A stretch of DNA of 64,000 nt from Rutstroemia sp. NJR-2017a BVV2 (Eukaryota; Ascomycota; Leotiomycetes; Helotiales; Rutstroemiaceae), in the NCBI GenBank assembly GCA_002946415.1, contig NJPS01000036.1, forward strand, positions 1 to 64,000. Reading direction: 5' to 3'. The position numbers and the translations under genes are program-made. Shown here one piece after another: positions 47,813 to 58,381 of this stretch (positions are counted from its first letter, which is position 1; the number at the start of each line of letters is the position of its first letter). The notes below the pieces were generated by a model. It was given only the letters and a program-made list of their open reading frames with translations. It was not told where the DNA came from and made no database searches.

Positions 47813-48152
47813 TGCAGCTGAATGCAGGATACGATTGTGTCAAGGAAATGGTTGTTCGCCCGAAATTCCCTCAACTATTGTCTTGAGATTAAGCCCATGG
47901 TGTCGCGTTGATGGTTGCTTGTATTCGGGCGAGCAGTTGGTCCGAGGTGATTTCAAATCATGGATTCGGCCGAGAGGGGCTGACAAATTTTCCCCACCAC
48001 GGCTCGGTTGCAAAAATGGGGCTTATTCGTCCGACATCCCTAGTCAATCCAGGGAGACAGGTAGTCTGAGGGCATATATATATGGCAAGGCTAAGCTGAA
48101 GAATTCTAGGATTATGCTTGGCAATGGTGTGGGATTCTGACAATCACAAAGT

Positions 48153-49239
48153 ATGACACAAAAAGTATTGGTACATGGTACAACTGGTAAGACTAGTAGC
48201 GAGATACTAGATGGTCTGTTAATAGATAGAAGCTTTATGGGTCCTTCCAATCTGAAGAAACGTTCAAACTCATTTCAAATCAGGACGTCGCTGCTCTGGT
48301 ACGCTCACAGTCATTGCAAAAGCCAGCCACGAAACAGTTACAACCCAGAGGGGTTGAGGTGATCGTTGGTGATCTCGACAAGCAGACTGTAGAGGATATT
48401 GCAGAGCTTCTGGCGGGATTCGATGTTATCATCAGCACAGTAGCGACAACTGGGCAGCTAGATCAACTCAAACTTATTGATGCTGCAGCCATGGCAGGAA
48501 TCAAGAGGTTTGTTCCCTGTGGTTTCACTTCGATTTCGCCACCAGGTGGCGTAATGAGCTTGATTCGAAATGAGAAGGAGAAGACCCATGAAAGAATTTG
48601 GTACCACCATCTACCTTACACAATCATTGACTCAGGTACTTGGTTTCAAATATCTTTTCCCGTACTACCTTCGGGAAAGGTTGACTATGCGTATATGGGA
48701 GATGGCAACACACTTATTGCTGATGGCACTGCTCGGAGTCTGATGATTGACAAGGGGGACATTGGGAAACTTACAGCAAGGGTCATCAAAGATGATCGCA
48801 CACTCAATAAACGCGTGTTCTTCAACGCGGATTCATCTTCACAGAACGAGATATATGCTTTGATGGAAAAGAAGAGTGGAGAAAAGATTGACGCACTGCA
48901 TGTAAGTTTCTGCCCACATACACAACCGTGACGTAACACTGATAATAGCAGGCAACCCACGATGAACTCTGGGCCAAAATGTATGCCGCACGAGTTGTCG
49001 CTGCAGAAAATCCATCCGATTCTAGACTGCGTTTTGCGGCTATCAGCGCCGAATACTCGGTTTGTAAGTATGTCAGACAAGACAACACTCCAGAAAATAC
49101 GAGATATTTGGGATATCTTGATTCGAGGGTACTATATCCGGATTTCATGCCAAAGACGTTTTCGGCGTTTCTTGACGAGTTGCTAGCTGGAAAAGCCAAA
49201 CAGCTTTACCGCGAAAAGCTTCAGTTCATGAAGAAGTAG
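48153..49239 (+). CDS. NmrA-like / isoflavone-reductase-like NAD(P)-binding protein
   Basis: Exons 48153-48236, 48284-48901 and 48952-49239 give 329 residues, the usual size for this atypical short-chain dehydrogenase family. The N-terminus VLVHGTTGKTSSEI is the Rossmann dinucleotide-binding loop, followed by ALVRSQS (NADP-preferring Arg region), FDVIISTVATTGQ, KRFVPCGFTSISPP and GDIGKLTARVI. Intron 2 (48902-48951) is normal. Intron 1 (48237-48283) has a good acceptor and the required length, but starts ATGGGT instead of GTGGGT, so correct splicing is doubtful. No internal stop is present in any exon. By family it may reduce an aromatic or polyketide-like substrate, or act as a redox sensor. 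Substrate cannot be told. It is divergent from the adjacent Zn2Cys6 gene. Confidence 0.75.
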
Positions 49240-49300
49240 TAGTAGCTAGATCATGTTCTCAGACAATACAAAGATCTCTCCGTTGCTTTCGGTCCAGTGA

Positions 49301-50080
49301 TTACATTAGTGAGATGACGGCGGTGATGTGCCCCACCAAGATCGTCACCCGCCGAGGTACCGACCCGCGTGGCGATCTTGCATGAATCTGCATGCCACAT
49401 AGCCGCTCAAGGCTATTGAAGATCTCCCGCCAAGTAGAACGCCCTACGAGCTCGGCTAAGAGTCTTTTATAAGTTTTAGGAATAAAGTAAGCTCGGTGGT
49501 ACAGCTGTAGCACAGACGCACGATTCGCTTCTCTAAAAAGGCTGGGAATATCATCTGGTCGTCTCTTATCATCTGAATTGGAGTCCTTTCTTCTATGGAA
49601 TAGCAAGGTTGGAATACAGACAGAGAAGGATATAATTTTACCATTTGCTAAGACGACGCAGACTAGCGAATCAACTTGCAAAAGCTTGCTTCCTTTCCAA
49701 CAGTCCTCTCGCTGCTTCATGGATTTATTGCTGATTTGGGGAGGTTGGTCGAATTCTGCTATAACTTGTAAACCTTTTCTGCGATCTACAAACATACGGA
49801 AAAGCGGACGTTGTGATAGATGAGCTTCCGAACGCCTTGTTGACCTTGGTGGGTTGGTACATTACGGTTGGGATGTTTTAGTCTCGTAACCTCTTCACGC
49901 ACTGCATCTCGTAGTTGTCCCACTATATCTTCGCGGAGGAGTCGGAATTGTCTGTCCAGAAGTCCGGCAAGGCCTGACAGGTGGTATTGTGTTGAGTCGA
50001 CCAATAGGAGGTATTCCTGTCGTGAGGAAGCGATCTCTTACGCTGTGGGGAGGATCTGGATATCGGCGATACCCATATAG
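49301..50080 (-). pseudogene. Fragment of NFX1-type zinc finger / helicase-domain protein
   Basis: The minus strand reads DIQILPTA (then a stop), then LLLVDSTQYHLSGLAGLLDR and QFRLLREDIVGQLRDAVREE, a conserved segment of fungal NFX1-type zinc finger/helicase (ZNFX1-like) proteins upstream of the helicase core. After a frameshift near 49790 it continues FVDRRKGLQVIAEFDQP and RASVLQLYHRAYFIP. The helicase motifs and zinc fingers are absent, so this is an internal fragment of a protein normally well over 1000 residues. ZNFX1-like proteins are linked to RNA surveillance and RNA interference; nothing can be inferred for this fragment. Confidence 0.6.
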
Positions 50081-50092
50081 TCATTATCGTAT

Positions 50093-50146
50093 CGAGCACC
50101 GTTGTTAGAGAGATTTCCAGGCAAGTCTCTCTAACAACAGTGCTCG
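50093..50146. other. Inverted repeat at the boundary of the NLR 3' part
   Basis: Arms of 21 bases (50093-50113 and 50126-50146, CGAGCACCGTTGTTAGAGAGA and its complement with one mismatch) flank a 12-base loop. The right arm overlaps the point where NLR-like coding sequence resumes. It might be a remnant of the rearrangement that separated the NLR halves. Confidence 0.75.
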
Positions 50147-50640
50147 ACTATATTGCTCAGGCCTTTTCTTTGCTCCAGAAAAGAGTATCATTCGAGAAAC
50201 ATTTCGAGAATATATCCCCAGTTGGATTTATAAAATATCAAGAACACGATCAAATTGGAGTGCTGTCCTCCAAACTCTCGAGGGTCATTCGGGCTCGGTT
50301 AGGTCAGTCGCCTTTTCGCCGGACAGCAAGGTGGTAGCTTCAAGCTCTAGCGATGAAACGATCCGGCTCTAGGACACAGCAACAGGCGAGCACCTCCAAA
50401 CTCTCGAGGGTCATTCGAGCTTAAAGGCATCCTCAGCCTTTGAACAGTACTCTATATCAAACCATTGGATAACTGAAAAGACAGATGGAGAAATGCGAAA
50501 TATTCTTTGGCTACCTCCAGATTATCGACCATTGAGTATATCTTTTTGTAAGGGAATTATAGTTATAGGTAGTTCCTCTGGAAGCGTTTTCTTTCTGAAA
50601 CTTGAGCATAGAAATTTCATATCTAGGTAATTATTGCTAT
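50136..50640 (+). pseudogene. NLR, 3' part with WD40 repeat
   Basis: The frame resumes with LYCSGLFFAPEKSIIRE and YIPSWIYK, the segment that in intact fungal NACHT-WD40 proteins links the helical region to the propeller. Then come one full WD40 unit (TLEGHSGSVRSVAFSPDSK, VVASSSSDETIRL, stop, D) and a shortened second one (TLEGHSSLKASSAFEQYSI) followed by the typical end NILWLPPDYRPLSISF. The TAG at 50370-50372 replaces the repeat Trp. With so few repeats the propeller is incomplete, possibly after repeat contraction. Same strand and correct order relative to the NACHT part support one original gene. Confidence 0.75.
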
Positions 50641-50807
50641 CAGTATATCCACTAGTTATTATACTATTTGTGTATTTAGTATAATTTTCTTTTCTTTTCT
50701 CTCTCTCTCTAATAGAGAGGTTGGGGGAGGCTTGTGAATAAATAGACTTTCTATTTGCCACCCTAGTTCTAGTATGTTCTATCTAAGGTCATATAGCAGT
50801 TCTATTG

Positions 50808-51011
50808 TACTTCGTTATAGGCCAAATAAAACCAAACAGTGGGTCTTATAGCATTTGTAGTGGTTAATACTATCTTGGTAAAAGATATAACGAAACAGGA
50901 TTGATTTGGGGTATTAAAGCTCTCTATCAGCTTATAATACTACTATATCAAGTATCGTGCTAGAAGATTCGAGGACCCACTGTTTGGTTTTATTCGGCCT
51001 ATAACGAAGTA
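50808..51011. mobile_element. MITE-like element, about 204 bp
   Basis: Terminal inverted repeats of 38 bases (TACTTCGTTATAGGCCAAAT onward on the left; its complement at 50974-51011) differ at one position. The interior is AT-rich with no coding capacity. It lies just downstream of the NLR 3' part. Confidence 0.8.
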
Positions 51012-51306
51012 TAAAGAAACATAAAGAATTTTTCCAGTTGACCTAACTTAGTTGAGATCCATAGCAGGATTACTATATACTTCATGTTTCAGCTATACGG
51101 GTATTGGGAAAATTTAATATCAAATCTAGGCTGGGTCAAATATGTACTTGATCTTTGTTATTCCTGGCTACTCCCAGAATTATACTACTACGTACAGATA
51201 AGCTCATATACAAATATACCAACATATGGCATATACTACGGTATTTGGCGTAATTGTTACACCAAGATTTCTAGAGAATTCTATACAAACTAGGGAGTAT
51301 ACTTTG

Positions 51307-51454
51307 GTACTCAGGGGAATAAAGGTTAAAATTATTCTCGTAGATTCTATCAACAAGGGTACTTTTATCGAATCAGATCGTCAAAATCCTACAATTGTGG
51401 AGAATTTTAACAACAACCAGGGGTATATATATTAACCTTTATTCCCCCGGGTAC
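51307..51454 (+). mobile_element. 148-bp MITE, copy 1
   Basis: Ends are inverted repeats beginning GTACTCAGGGGAATAAAGG and ending in the complement of GTACCCGGGGGAATAAAGG, followed by TTAA. The copy at 51744-51891 has the same length and opposite orientation with only scattered differences. No coding capacity. Confidence 0.85.
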
Positions 51455-51743
51455 GAAGTATTATCCACACACATATATTCTAGCCAACAGGATCCAGAGA
51501 ATTCAGTGATATAAGGCTAGTCAAACTCCCTTGATTGATCTATCTTGGCATACGAATTACCCCTGTAGTATAGTACACCTAGAAGTAGGCCTGGGCCTAG
51601 AACATATACAACATGGTTTAGAGAACAGCACTGCCATTACATAGTTCTACATTCCAGGCCCAGTTCCAGTGACCCAGAGCGTTCCTTGGAAAGGACTACC
51701 AATAAATGAATAATATCTAACAGTTCCATAGTATACTTACTTC

Positions 51744-51891
51744 GTACCCGGGAGAATAAAGGTTAATACATATACTCCCGGTTGTTGTTAAAATTCTCCA
51801 CAATTGTAGGATTTTGACGATCTGATTCGATAAAAGCACCCTTGTTGATAGAATCTACGAGAATAATTTTAACCTTTATTCCCCCGAGTAC
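51744..51891 (-). mobile_element. 148-bp MITE, copy 2 (inverted)
   Basis: Inverted copy of the 51307-51454 element, exactly 148 bp, including the GTACCCGGGAGAATAAAGG end. The homology of the pair extends a few bases past the termini on both sides (TTTG and CGAAGTA), so larger foldback units or similar targets are possible. Confidence 0.85.
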
Positions 51892-51995
51892 CAAAGTACA
51901 AATCTATACCCAGCTGTCCAACTTCTGAATCACATATTAGAGTATAGACTCGACGAAAGATTCCACAAGATTGGCCTATTAACTTCCTAATATAA

Positions 51996-53080
51996 TTACT
52001 TTTTGAGTTTCGTAGAGTACTGCACCTGAATCGCCACTGGAGTTCGATGCGGAAGGGCATGATGTATCTCCTTCCAGAAGCAACCGTCCTTCTTCATTCT
52101 AAGTATTGTTTTATATTCCTTCGGTTTCCATGGAATACATTTTGTCTTAGCTCGTAGTCTTGCTGACTGTATCTTGGAATATATAATATTGCAAGTATTT
52201 GAGGCCTCTGCAGGTGTTGTCAGTCGAGAACCAATATTCAATGCTTCAGAAAGTATTGGGAGATACAGATACTCTAGAATATATTGTAGCTGAAACTCAA
52301 GATTGTATATTGTATCATTTCCAATTTTCGTATACTTAAGAAAGCCTTGGAATAGCCATTCGTAATATTCATCGATTGGTGCCGATTCTACTATAACAGA
52401 GGGATTTGAAGAGGTTTGTGGAGAATGATAGTTGTCATCTATAGGTGTTGGTGAATATCCATTGCGGTCTTGGCACTATACTTCATCCACTTCAAATTGC
52501 GTGGTTGAAGATGGAGTAAGGATGTAATAATCGGGGGATGATACTGGGACGTTATTTGTAGGCAGTGAATAAAGCTTTCGGCGTTTTGCAGGTTGTAGAT
52601 CCTCGTTATTCTCATTATCACTGTCGATCTCAGTCTCGAATAAATGCAACTGCTTCCTTTCTTTTTACTTATTATCATCTTTGTTCTACTGGTGCTGATG
52701 CTTTTGGAACTTATCTTCTCGAAAATGACCCGAAGAACCATATCTAAGCTCCTCTGATCTGCTATAGTTGGAAGTGCTTTGATGGTGTTCCCAATCAGTC
52801 TGAGGATACGATAGCTCAGCAGAGCCATAGGAATATAAAGACAAGGGAGACATAGCTAATAATTCCTCTTGTTCGTCGGACACTGGAAACAGGCCTATTT
52901 CATAGCCAAAGGCACTTCCCTGGTTTGATTTTCCATTTTCTACAGCCAATAGAACAGGAAGGTTATAGTATAAGGATATCCCAGATCTGTACTGCACAAC
53001 TTCATCGTTGATATACAGATCTGTATCGCTTTGTGCAGATTGAGGAGAGTTGTCGCAATAACAAGGTTGGTGTTGAGAAG
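51996..53080 (-). pseudogene. SANT/Myb-domain protein relic
   Basis: A single minus-strand frame can be followed through three or more stops. The N-terminal module has SGISLYYNLPVLLAVENGK, SRSEELRYGSS and PAKRRKLYSLPT. The middle module has EYYEWLFQGFLKYTKIGND and LEFQLQYILEYLYLPILSEAL. The C-terminal SANT/Myb-like domain has PWKPKEYKTILRMKKDG, CFWKEIHHALPHRTPVAIQV and QYSTKLKK before the stop at 51996. Stops lie near 52685 (HQHQ*N), just after it, and near 52475. This architecture is known from multicopy fungal genes often near transposons. DNA binding is inferred from the domain. It is followed upstream by a paralogue with a different C-terminus. Confidence 0.65.
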
Positions 53081-53191
53081 CTTATATATACTACATATTT
53101 GCTCTTTATCATTTCGCAAAAATCGTATTTGTTAAACTTGTGAACAAAAGCTGATTACCTACTAGCCCCGATAAATGATCAGATCATTACA

Positions 53192-55290
53192 TTATAATCC
53201 CCTTCGAAAAAAGCTTGCCCTCGAATATTGGGACATTTCCTTGCTTCCATTTAGCTCGTCGTAATTGTCTACCCCATCTTCCCACTTCCTAATCCATTTC
53301 AAAAGGTTCTCTGGTGGCCCGGGCAAATTCGGATGAGCCAAATAGAAATCTCGAATTTTATGAGGTGAATATTTGAAATCTGAGGCCGGGTAATACTTCG
53401 GGTCCTTATCGACACCTACCCAATCTGCCCTATATTCCAGCTTATTGTCCTTCTTCCGTACCGCCCGAATAGTATCTACTTCCCATTCATCTTCACCGGT
53501 AACATTGACTATATTGGAAGCGTCAGTTATCGCATTATTGGCGTTTATACCCAAGGTTTTGGAAAAGATAGAAGCGTGAAGACATTCCGGAACATGATTC
53601 AACTGTAAAGTGATTTCGCATATTGTTTTGTTTTCGATTATAGCACATTTTATAAGACCTTGAAATAGCCATTCGTGATATTCGGCTATCGATACAGATT
53701 CGATCATATCGCAGGACTTTCGAAAGGGGTTGGAAGTATGAGAACAGTTGTTTCGAGACTGCCTATGCTTCGTTTTGTGTTGTGTAGGTAAAGACAATGA
53801 ACGGCTATGACGCTGTCTAAGACGATCTTTGGGGTTATCCTTAGGAGCTAGTACTGAAGCGTTATCGAGAGACGATAGCTGTAGCTTTCGGCGTTTTGCA
53901 GGTTGTAGGGGGTTGTTATCTATACTGTTTGTATCAGAAATGTTATGCTCGAAGGGACAGCTTTCGTCGGTCTCATCCCGCTTCCGCTTTCCTCTATCCA
54001 TCATATGATAATTGTTATCATCCTCCTCTACCACCTCCCCTAGTACTTCTTCACATTGTTGCTGCTCTGACTAATCTTCATCGTAATGTTTTTGAGACGG
54101 AGAGCCATCTCTGAGCTCTTCAGGTCCGCTATGAGTGATTACACTCTGCTTATACCCTGGGTCATTGTGAAGATATAATATCTCAGCGACGTGAGGTTGT
54201 AATATCTCCGCAACATGAGGATGAGAATATGGGGAGGTAAGAACAGTAGCTGGCTTTTCTTGCTTTCCAAAAGCTAAGAGCAAATCTATTCCATTTTTAG
54301 AAATGTCCTTGTTCTCCCTTTCTTCACTGTTCTCATCCAATATTGTAAGCAAAGGGTACGGTAATGCTATCTCGGATACGCTATATTTGGATTTATCATT
54401 TCCAAGCAGGCTGGTATGATTCTATGATGTTCTAGGGAAGTTCTAGTAAGAACAAGGCTGGTCCTGGCCAGATATAAAGGCTAAGGTATCCTGCTCAAGC
54501 AGAGGGTCCTCGTTTTCGAAACCGCCTTCTTCGACCTCCCACGAGTTCCCATGATCAAAGAAATAAGGTAAGGTAGAAACAGAAGCAGCTTGAAGATTGG
54601 GAATATCTGATTCATCATCTGCTAGAACCAGTGGTCTATCTGTATATAGTCAGGTGACTGCTTCTCATAATGATATATGGCTGATATATATACCTTGAGT
54701 GCCCCAGCTATTCTGATATCTTTCAGTCAAGACTTCCAGACTCGAAGGTGAATCTGTAATTTCCTTCATCTATGGGCAATCATTTGTTTTGCTCAAAGCT
54801 ATATCCTCATCCCCTCGGGTTGTGTTATCCAGGCTCAAGTATTCCGGCATAATATCCTTCGTTCGTAGTACGGTGTACTGCAGCTCTTCAGCTATGAGAA
54901 GCTCGCAATTTTTGTTGTTTTCTTTGTTGTACACCTTGTTATTGTCACTAAGGACGGTGGTAGTCCCTGCTCGGTTTCCCACAAGTTAGTCACTGTCGCT
55001 AAAAGCTGAAGACTTTGATATTAGAACATACCCAGAATTTCCGACCTGTAACCTGGATCTTCATCGGCTGATACTACTGCAACTGCTGCTTGTCGGATGT
55101 CGTCAAATAGTACATCGTCTGGCTTGATACAATGGATCTTGTCGGGAATACTAGGTTCTTTCTGGGCAGGTATATGTTGGGTAGTTGCGCGTTTGTTTCG
55201 TGGAACAGTAGGTATATATTGATAGGGGATAGGATCAAAAGTAGCTATCTTGAATATATAGAAATAATTGATAATATTGAGGAAATTCTC
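53192..55290 (-). pseudogene. Chromodomain protein relic, paralogue of the SANT gene
   Basis: The last 280 codons (54034-53192) are open. They start with an acidic stretch and PAKRRKLQLSSLDN, then EYHEWLFQGLIKCAIIENK and LQLNHVPECLHASIFSKTLG, the same middle module as in the SANT paralogue. They end in a chromodomain-like segment: DEWEVDTIRAVRKKDNKLEY, RADWVGVDKDPKYYPASDF, KYSPHKIRDFYLAHPNLPGP. Upstream pieces in the same style continue to about 55290 (WEVEEGGFENEDPLLEQD, GIDLLLAFGKQEKP, GPEELRDGSPSQKHYDED, then a stop). Several stops and probable frame changes interrupt it. Chromodomains usually bind methylated histone tails; the family role is unknown. Confidence 0.6.
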
Positions 55291-55912
55291 TGCTATGTTA
55301 ATTACACAACTGGACTGTAAAAGGATAGTAGAAACGAGGAAATCGAAGAGGTTATATAGACTTTGTGTACTATTTTCGTAGAATGGAACTATGTTCTGCG
55401 ATTCGTTATACACTCTTACTATACTATCGCTCCCCCTTTTCCAACTTCCTTATCGTCAAAAATACCCTAGCGTTGATGCATCACCTATACCACAAAAATA
55501 TATCCTGTAACTGCAGAGTATCATCAGTCCTATATTCTTATATCAAAGTAGCAACTATTACCACTCTCTTTCATAACCCTATCGGCCGATCTAAGCAGGA
55601 TTTCTCGATTGTCGGAGATACCGCGAATCTATACTACAGGATTCCCTATCTCAGCTTCAAAGTATGTAGACTGAGTCTGAGAGACCTTCCTCTTGTAGAA
55701 ATGAGGCTATATAGCTGCAGATAGCTGTATATCCACTCTTGCAGCAATATATACTGTCCTGCCAGAAGTGCTGTATAAAGCCAAAAGTTCTCTTACAAGT
55801 TCCCATACCATACTTCTGATATAGCTACAACTCTGACAAAATTCCTCACAAGGTTGTATAATCTGCCTACTTGTAACTATCTATATCTCTCTCTGTTTGT
55901 GATCTAGCTCTC
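55291..55912. other. Stretch without an assignable gene
   Basis: A 119-codon plus-strand frame (55365-55724) is unfamiliar and of mixed composition. Nothing else was recognised. Confidence 0.35.
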
Positions 55913-56650
55913 ATACCGCCGGTGTTTCGTATTCGATTATCAGGAAGGCTAACCGAAGCTCTGAGGATACAATCTGCAACCTATCATAGTCAAAACAGCG
56001 GAAATCGGCCCTTCTCACCACAAATCAGGCTAGGTCGAGGTATATAGTATATATCATTATCTCTATAAAGGGAAGTTGCCGAGCTTCCTATCCTCGACAC
56101 GTAATTGATCTGCAGCGCAAGTAGGCAGTAGCTACCTATATCGTCGCGAGGTATTTTTGCTATTGGCTATATCGTGATGTGGTAGAAGTAAAGCCAAGGC
56201 GTAGCCACTGCAGCTAGCATCACCAAAGGGCGCAGTTGTAAGGTTTGTGATGATATGACAGCGGGAAAGGGAGGCCAAGCTCGTATTTTGACAAATATAA
56301 TACGATGGAAAAAAGGAAACCTGTCCCCTTGTAAATACCTACATCTCCTTACCTGCTTGCAACCTGATGCTCAGACCGTCGGCGTTTCGTGTTCGGGAGC
56401 AAGCAAGGATGCTCGACAGGAATAAGCCCTTCTCATCACAAATCAGCCTAGGTCAAGGCATACAGCTCATACCCCTATCTCACGATGCAGAAAACTCACC
56501 AGGATCCGTCTCTCGATATGTCATTTATTCGCGGCGTAGCAACTATACTGCTGTGAGGTATTTTTTCGATTGGCCAAATCCCAATGCATGAATGCAAAGA
56601 TATCTGCAGATAGAGTCACCGAAGGGCAGTATCGTAAGGATTATGACAGG
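55913..56650. repeat. Diverged direct duplication
   Basis: The block from about 55913 to 56280 and the block from about 56368 to 56650 align in order. Matching pieces are ACCGYCGGYGTTTCGTRTTCG, GCCCTTCTCAYCACAAATCA, GTGAGGTATTTTT.CGATTGG and TCACCRAAGGGC. The first copy is longer and more AT-rich. The second contains a 74-codon open frame (56367-56591). The pair probably arose by tandem duplication of a short gene or element and diverged by RIP. Confidence 0.65.
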
Positions 56651-57059
56651 AGGAAGAAACTGAGCTAAATTCCATATACGTATTTCAGCCAATAGAATAA
56701 ATTTAAAAATAACAATCGATATTGCAATTAGTGAAATATGTCGAGTTCAGAGGAGTAAACCGGGAATTGTGACTTTAGATGTATCGTATTCTCGAGGTTT
56801 TCAGCTGCAGCAAGGCCGATGTGAAGGGTATTCGAAGTGGGTCTATATAGAAGGGGTCGACAGTGTATAGCAGGGTATAGCGAAGTCGAATGACCAAGTA
56901 AAAGAGGGTTGAAAGAGAATTGAAAAGGATGAAAGTTAAAGAGAGGAGGATGTGCGATTTTTATAGATATTGAAAGCGGTAGCTGGTCCGTATACGTATC
57001 TTGCCTGATACGGCGGCCGCTAAACTCGGGGGGGGAAGCACCGCGACTGAGATTATATA
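56651..57059. other. Flank of the retrotransposon nest
   Basis: A 115-codon minus-strand frame (57075-56728) is Pro/Ser/Leu-rich and unfamiliar. Composition falls sharply to extreme AT at about 57050, marking the edge of the Gypsy relic. Confidence 0.4.
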
Positions 57060-58196
57060 ATAAATTTAATATCAAGTAATAATTATTTATATAAATTCTT
57101 AAGATCCTCTACTTTTGTTATTTCTATATATAATTTTGCTATATCTAGTAACTATATATTATATATTTTTAATTTAAATCCAAAACTAATATATATTAAT
57201 ATTATATTTATTATTCTTATCTTAGTAATATTATATATAAACTATATAAATAATAATAACTTTGTTTAATTTATCTTATTAATAGTTAATATAATATTAT
57301 AAATATTATTTTATAATTTGATTTAAGTATTCTATTTAATTATCTATTTAAAAATGAAATATTATAAAAAGCTTTCTCTTGATTTCTAGTAAGATTATAA
57401 ATATCTATTAGAATTTTAAAATGAAAAATTTATTTTGATTTGAAATAATCTCTATAAATACTTTATATATATTAGCTACTATTTTTAGAAATATATAAAC
57501 TAGATCTTTAGCTATACTATTTTCTTTATATAAAATTATATATCCAGATTTGGTTAATTAATCTATAATTACCAAAATAAAGTTATATATTATTTTTATA
57601 ATTAGATTTTTTAAGGATAATAATTTAATTATAAAATCTTATATAATGGATTTCTATAATTAAGTAAATATATTTAGAGTTTTGAACTAATTATATAAAA
57701 TATATTATAAGATTTTATTCTATATATAGATATTATAATTTCTAATAACTTCTTTAACTATCTTTCTTATTTATAGAAAATATAAGTTTATCTTAATTTT
57801 TATAAATATTTTGGTGATTCCTTAATAATTATATATTAGTAACTTATATTATTTTTAAGTAAATTCTTTTGTTAAAATTGAAAAAATATATATTTTCCTA
57901 TAAAAATATATAATATTGTTTCTAATTATAAATTCTTTACTTAATTATTCTAATATTTATTTTATAGTTAAATTATTTTTATAGTATCTTTATATTTATT
58001 TCTTCAAATAGTTATTATAAAGTGATATTATTATAATTAATTAAACTAAATTGAATATTAATAAATCTCTTTTTTAGCGAAATATAATATATAATTTATA
58101 TATCTTATTCTTTAAATATTCAGATTTCTTATTAAGTATATTAGTTCTAATATTTTCGTTTTCTTTAATATATAATATCTTGAAATTATATATAAT
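57060..58196 (-). mobile_element. Gypsy-type LTR retrotransposon relic (integrase part)
   Basis: Minus-strand translation through many stops gives NFILVIID-LTKSGYIILYK, then an integrase-core stretch (IAKDLVYIFLKIVANIY, EIISNQNKFF) and IDN-IEYLNQ, the pattern of Ty3/Gypsy integrases around the DDE region. Nearer 58190 it reads YNFKILYIKENENIRTNIL, the end of the Gypsy RNase H/connection region. Extremely AT-rich and non-functional. The Copia element interrupts it on the right. Confidence 0.6.
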
Positions 58197-58381
58197 TATT
58201 AGAAAATAGATCCTAAGTAATATAGAAGTAGTAATATTGGATATAGATTAAGTTAACTAACTAGAAAAGAGTTTTTAAAGAAACTTAATTATCAAGATTT
58301 TTTAACTATATATTTCGGAGCTTAGCTCTAGTATACTAGTAAATAGTTATATAGATTGATATACTTAGTTTACTTTCAATA
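58197..58381 (-). repeat. Copia 3' LTR (185 bp)
   Basis: Matches the 63632-63816 repeat over its whole length with mainly transition differences, such as TTTAAAGAAACTT here for CTTAAAGAAGTTT there. Confidence 0.85.
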
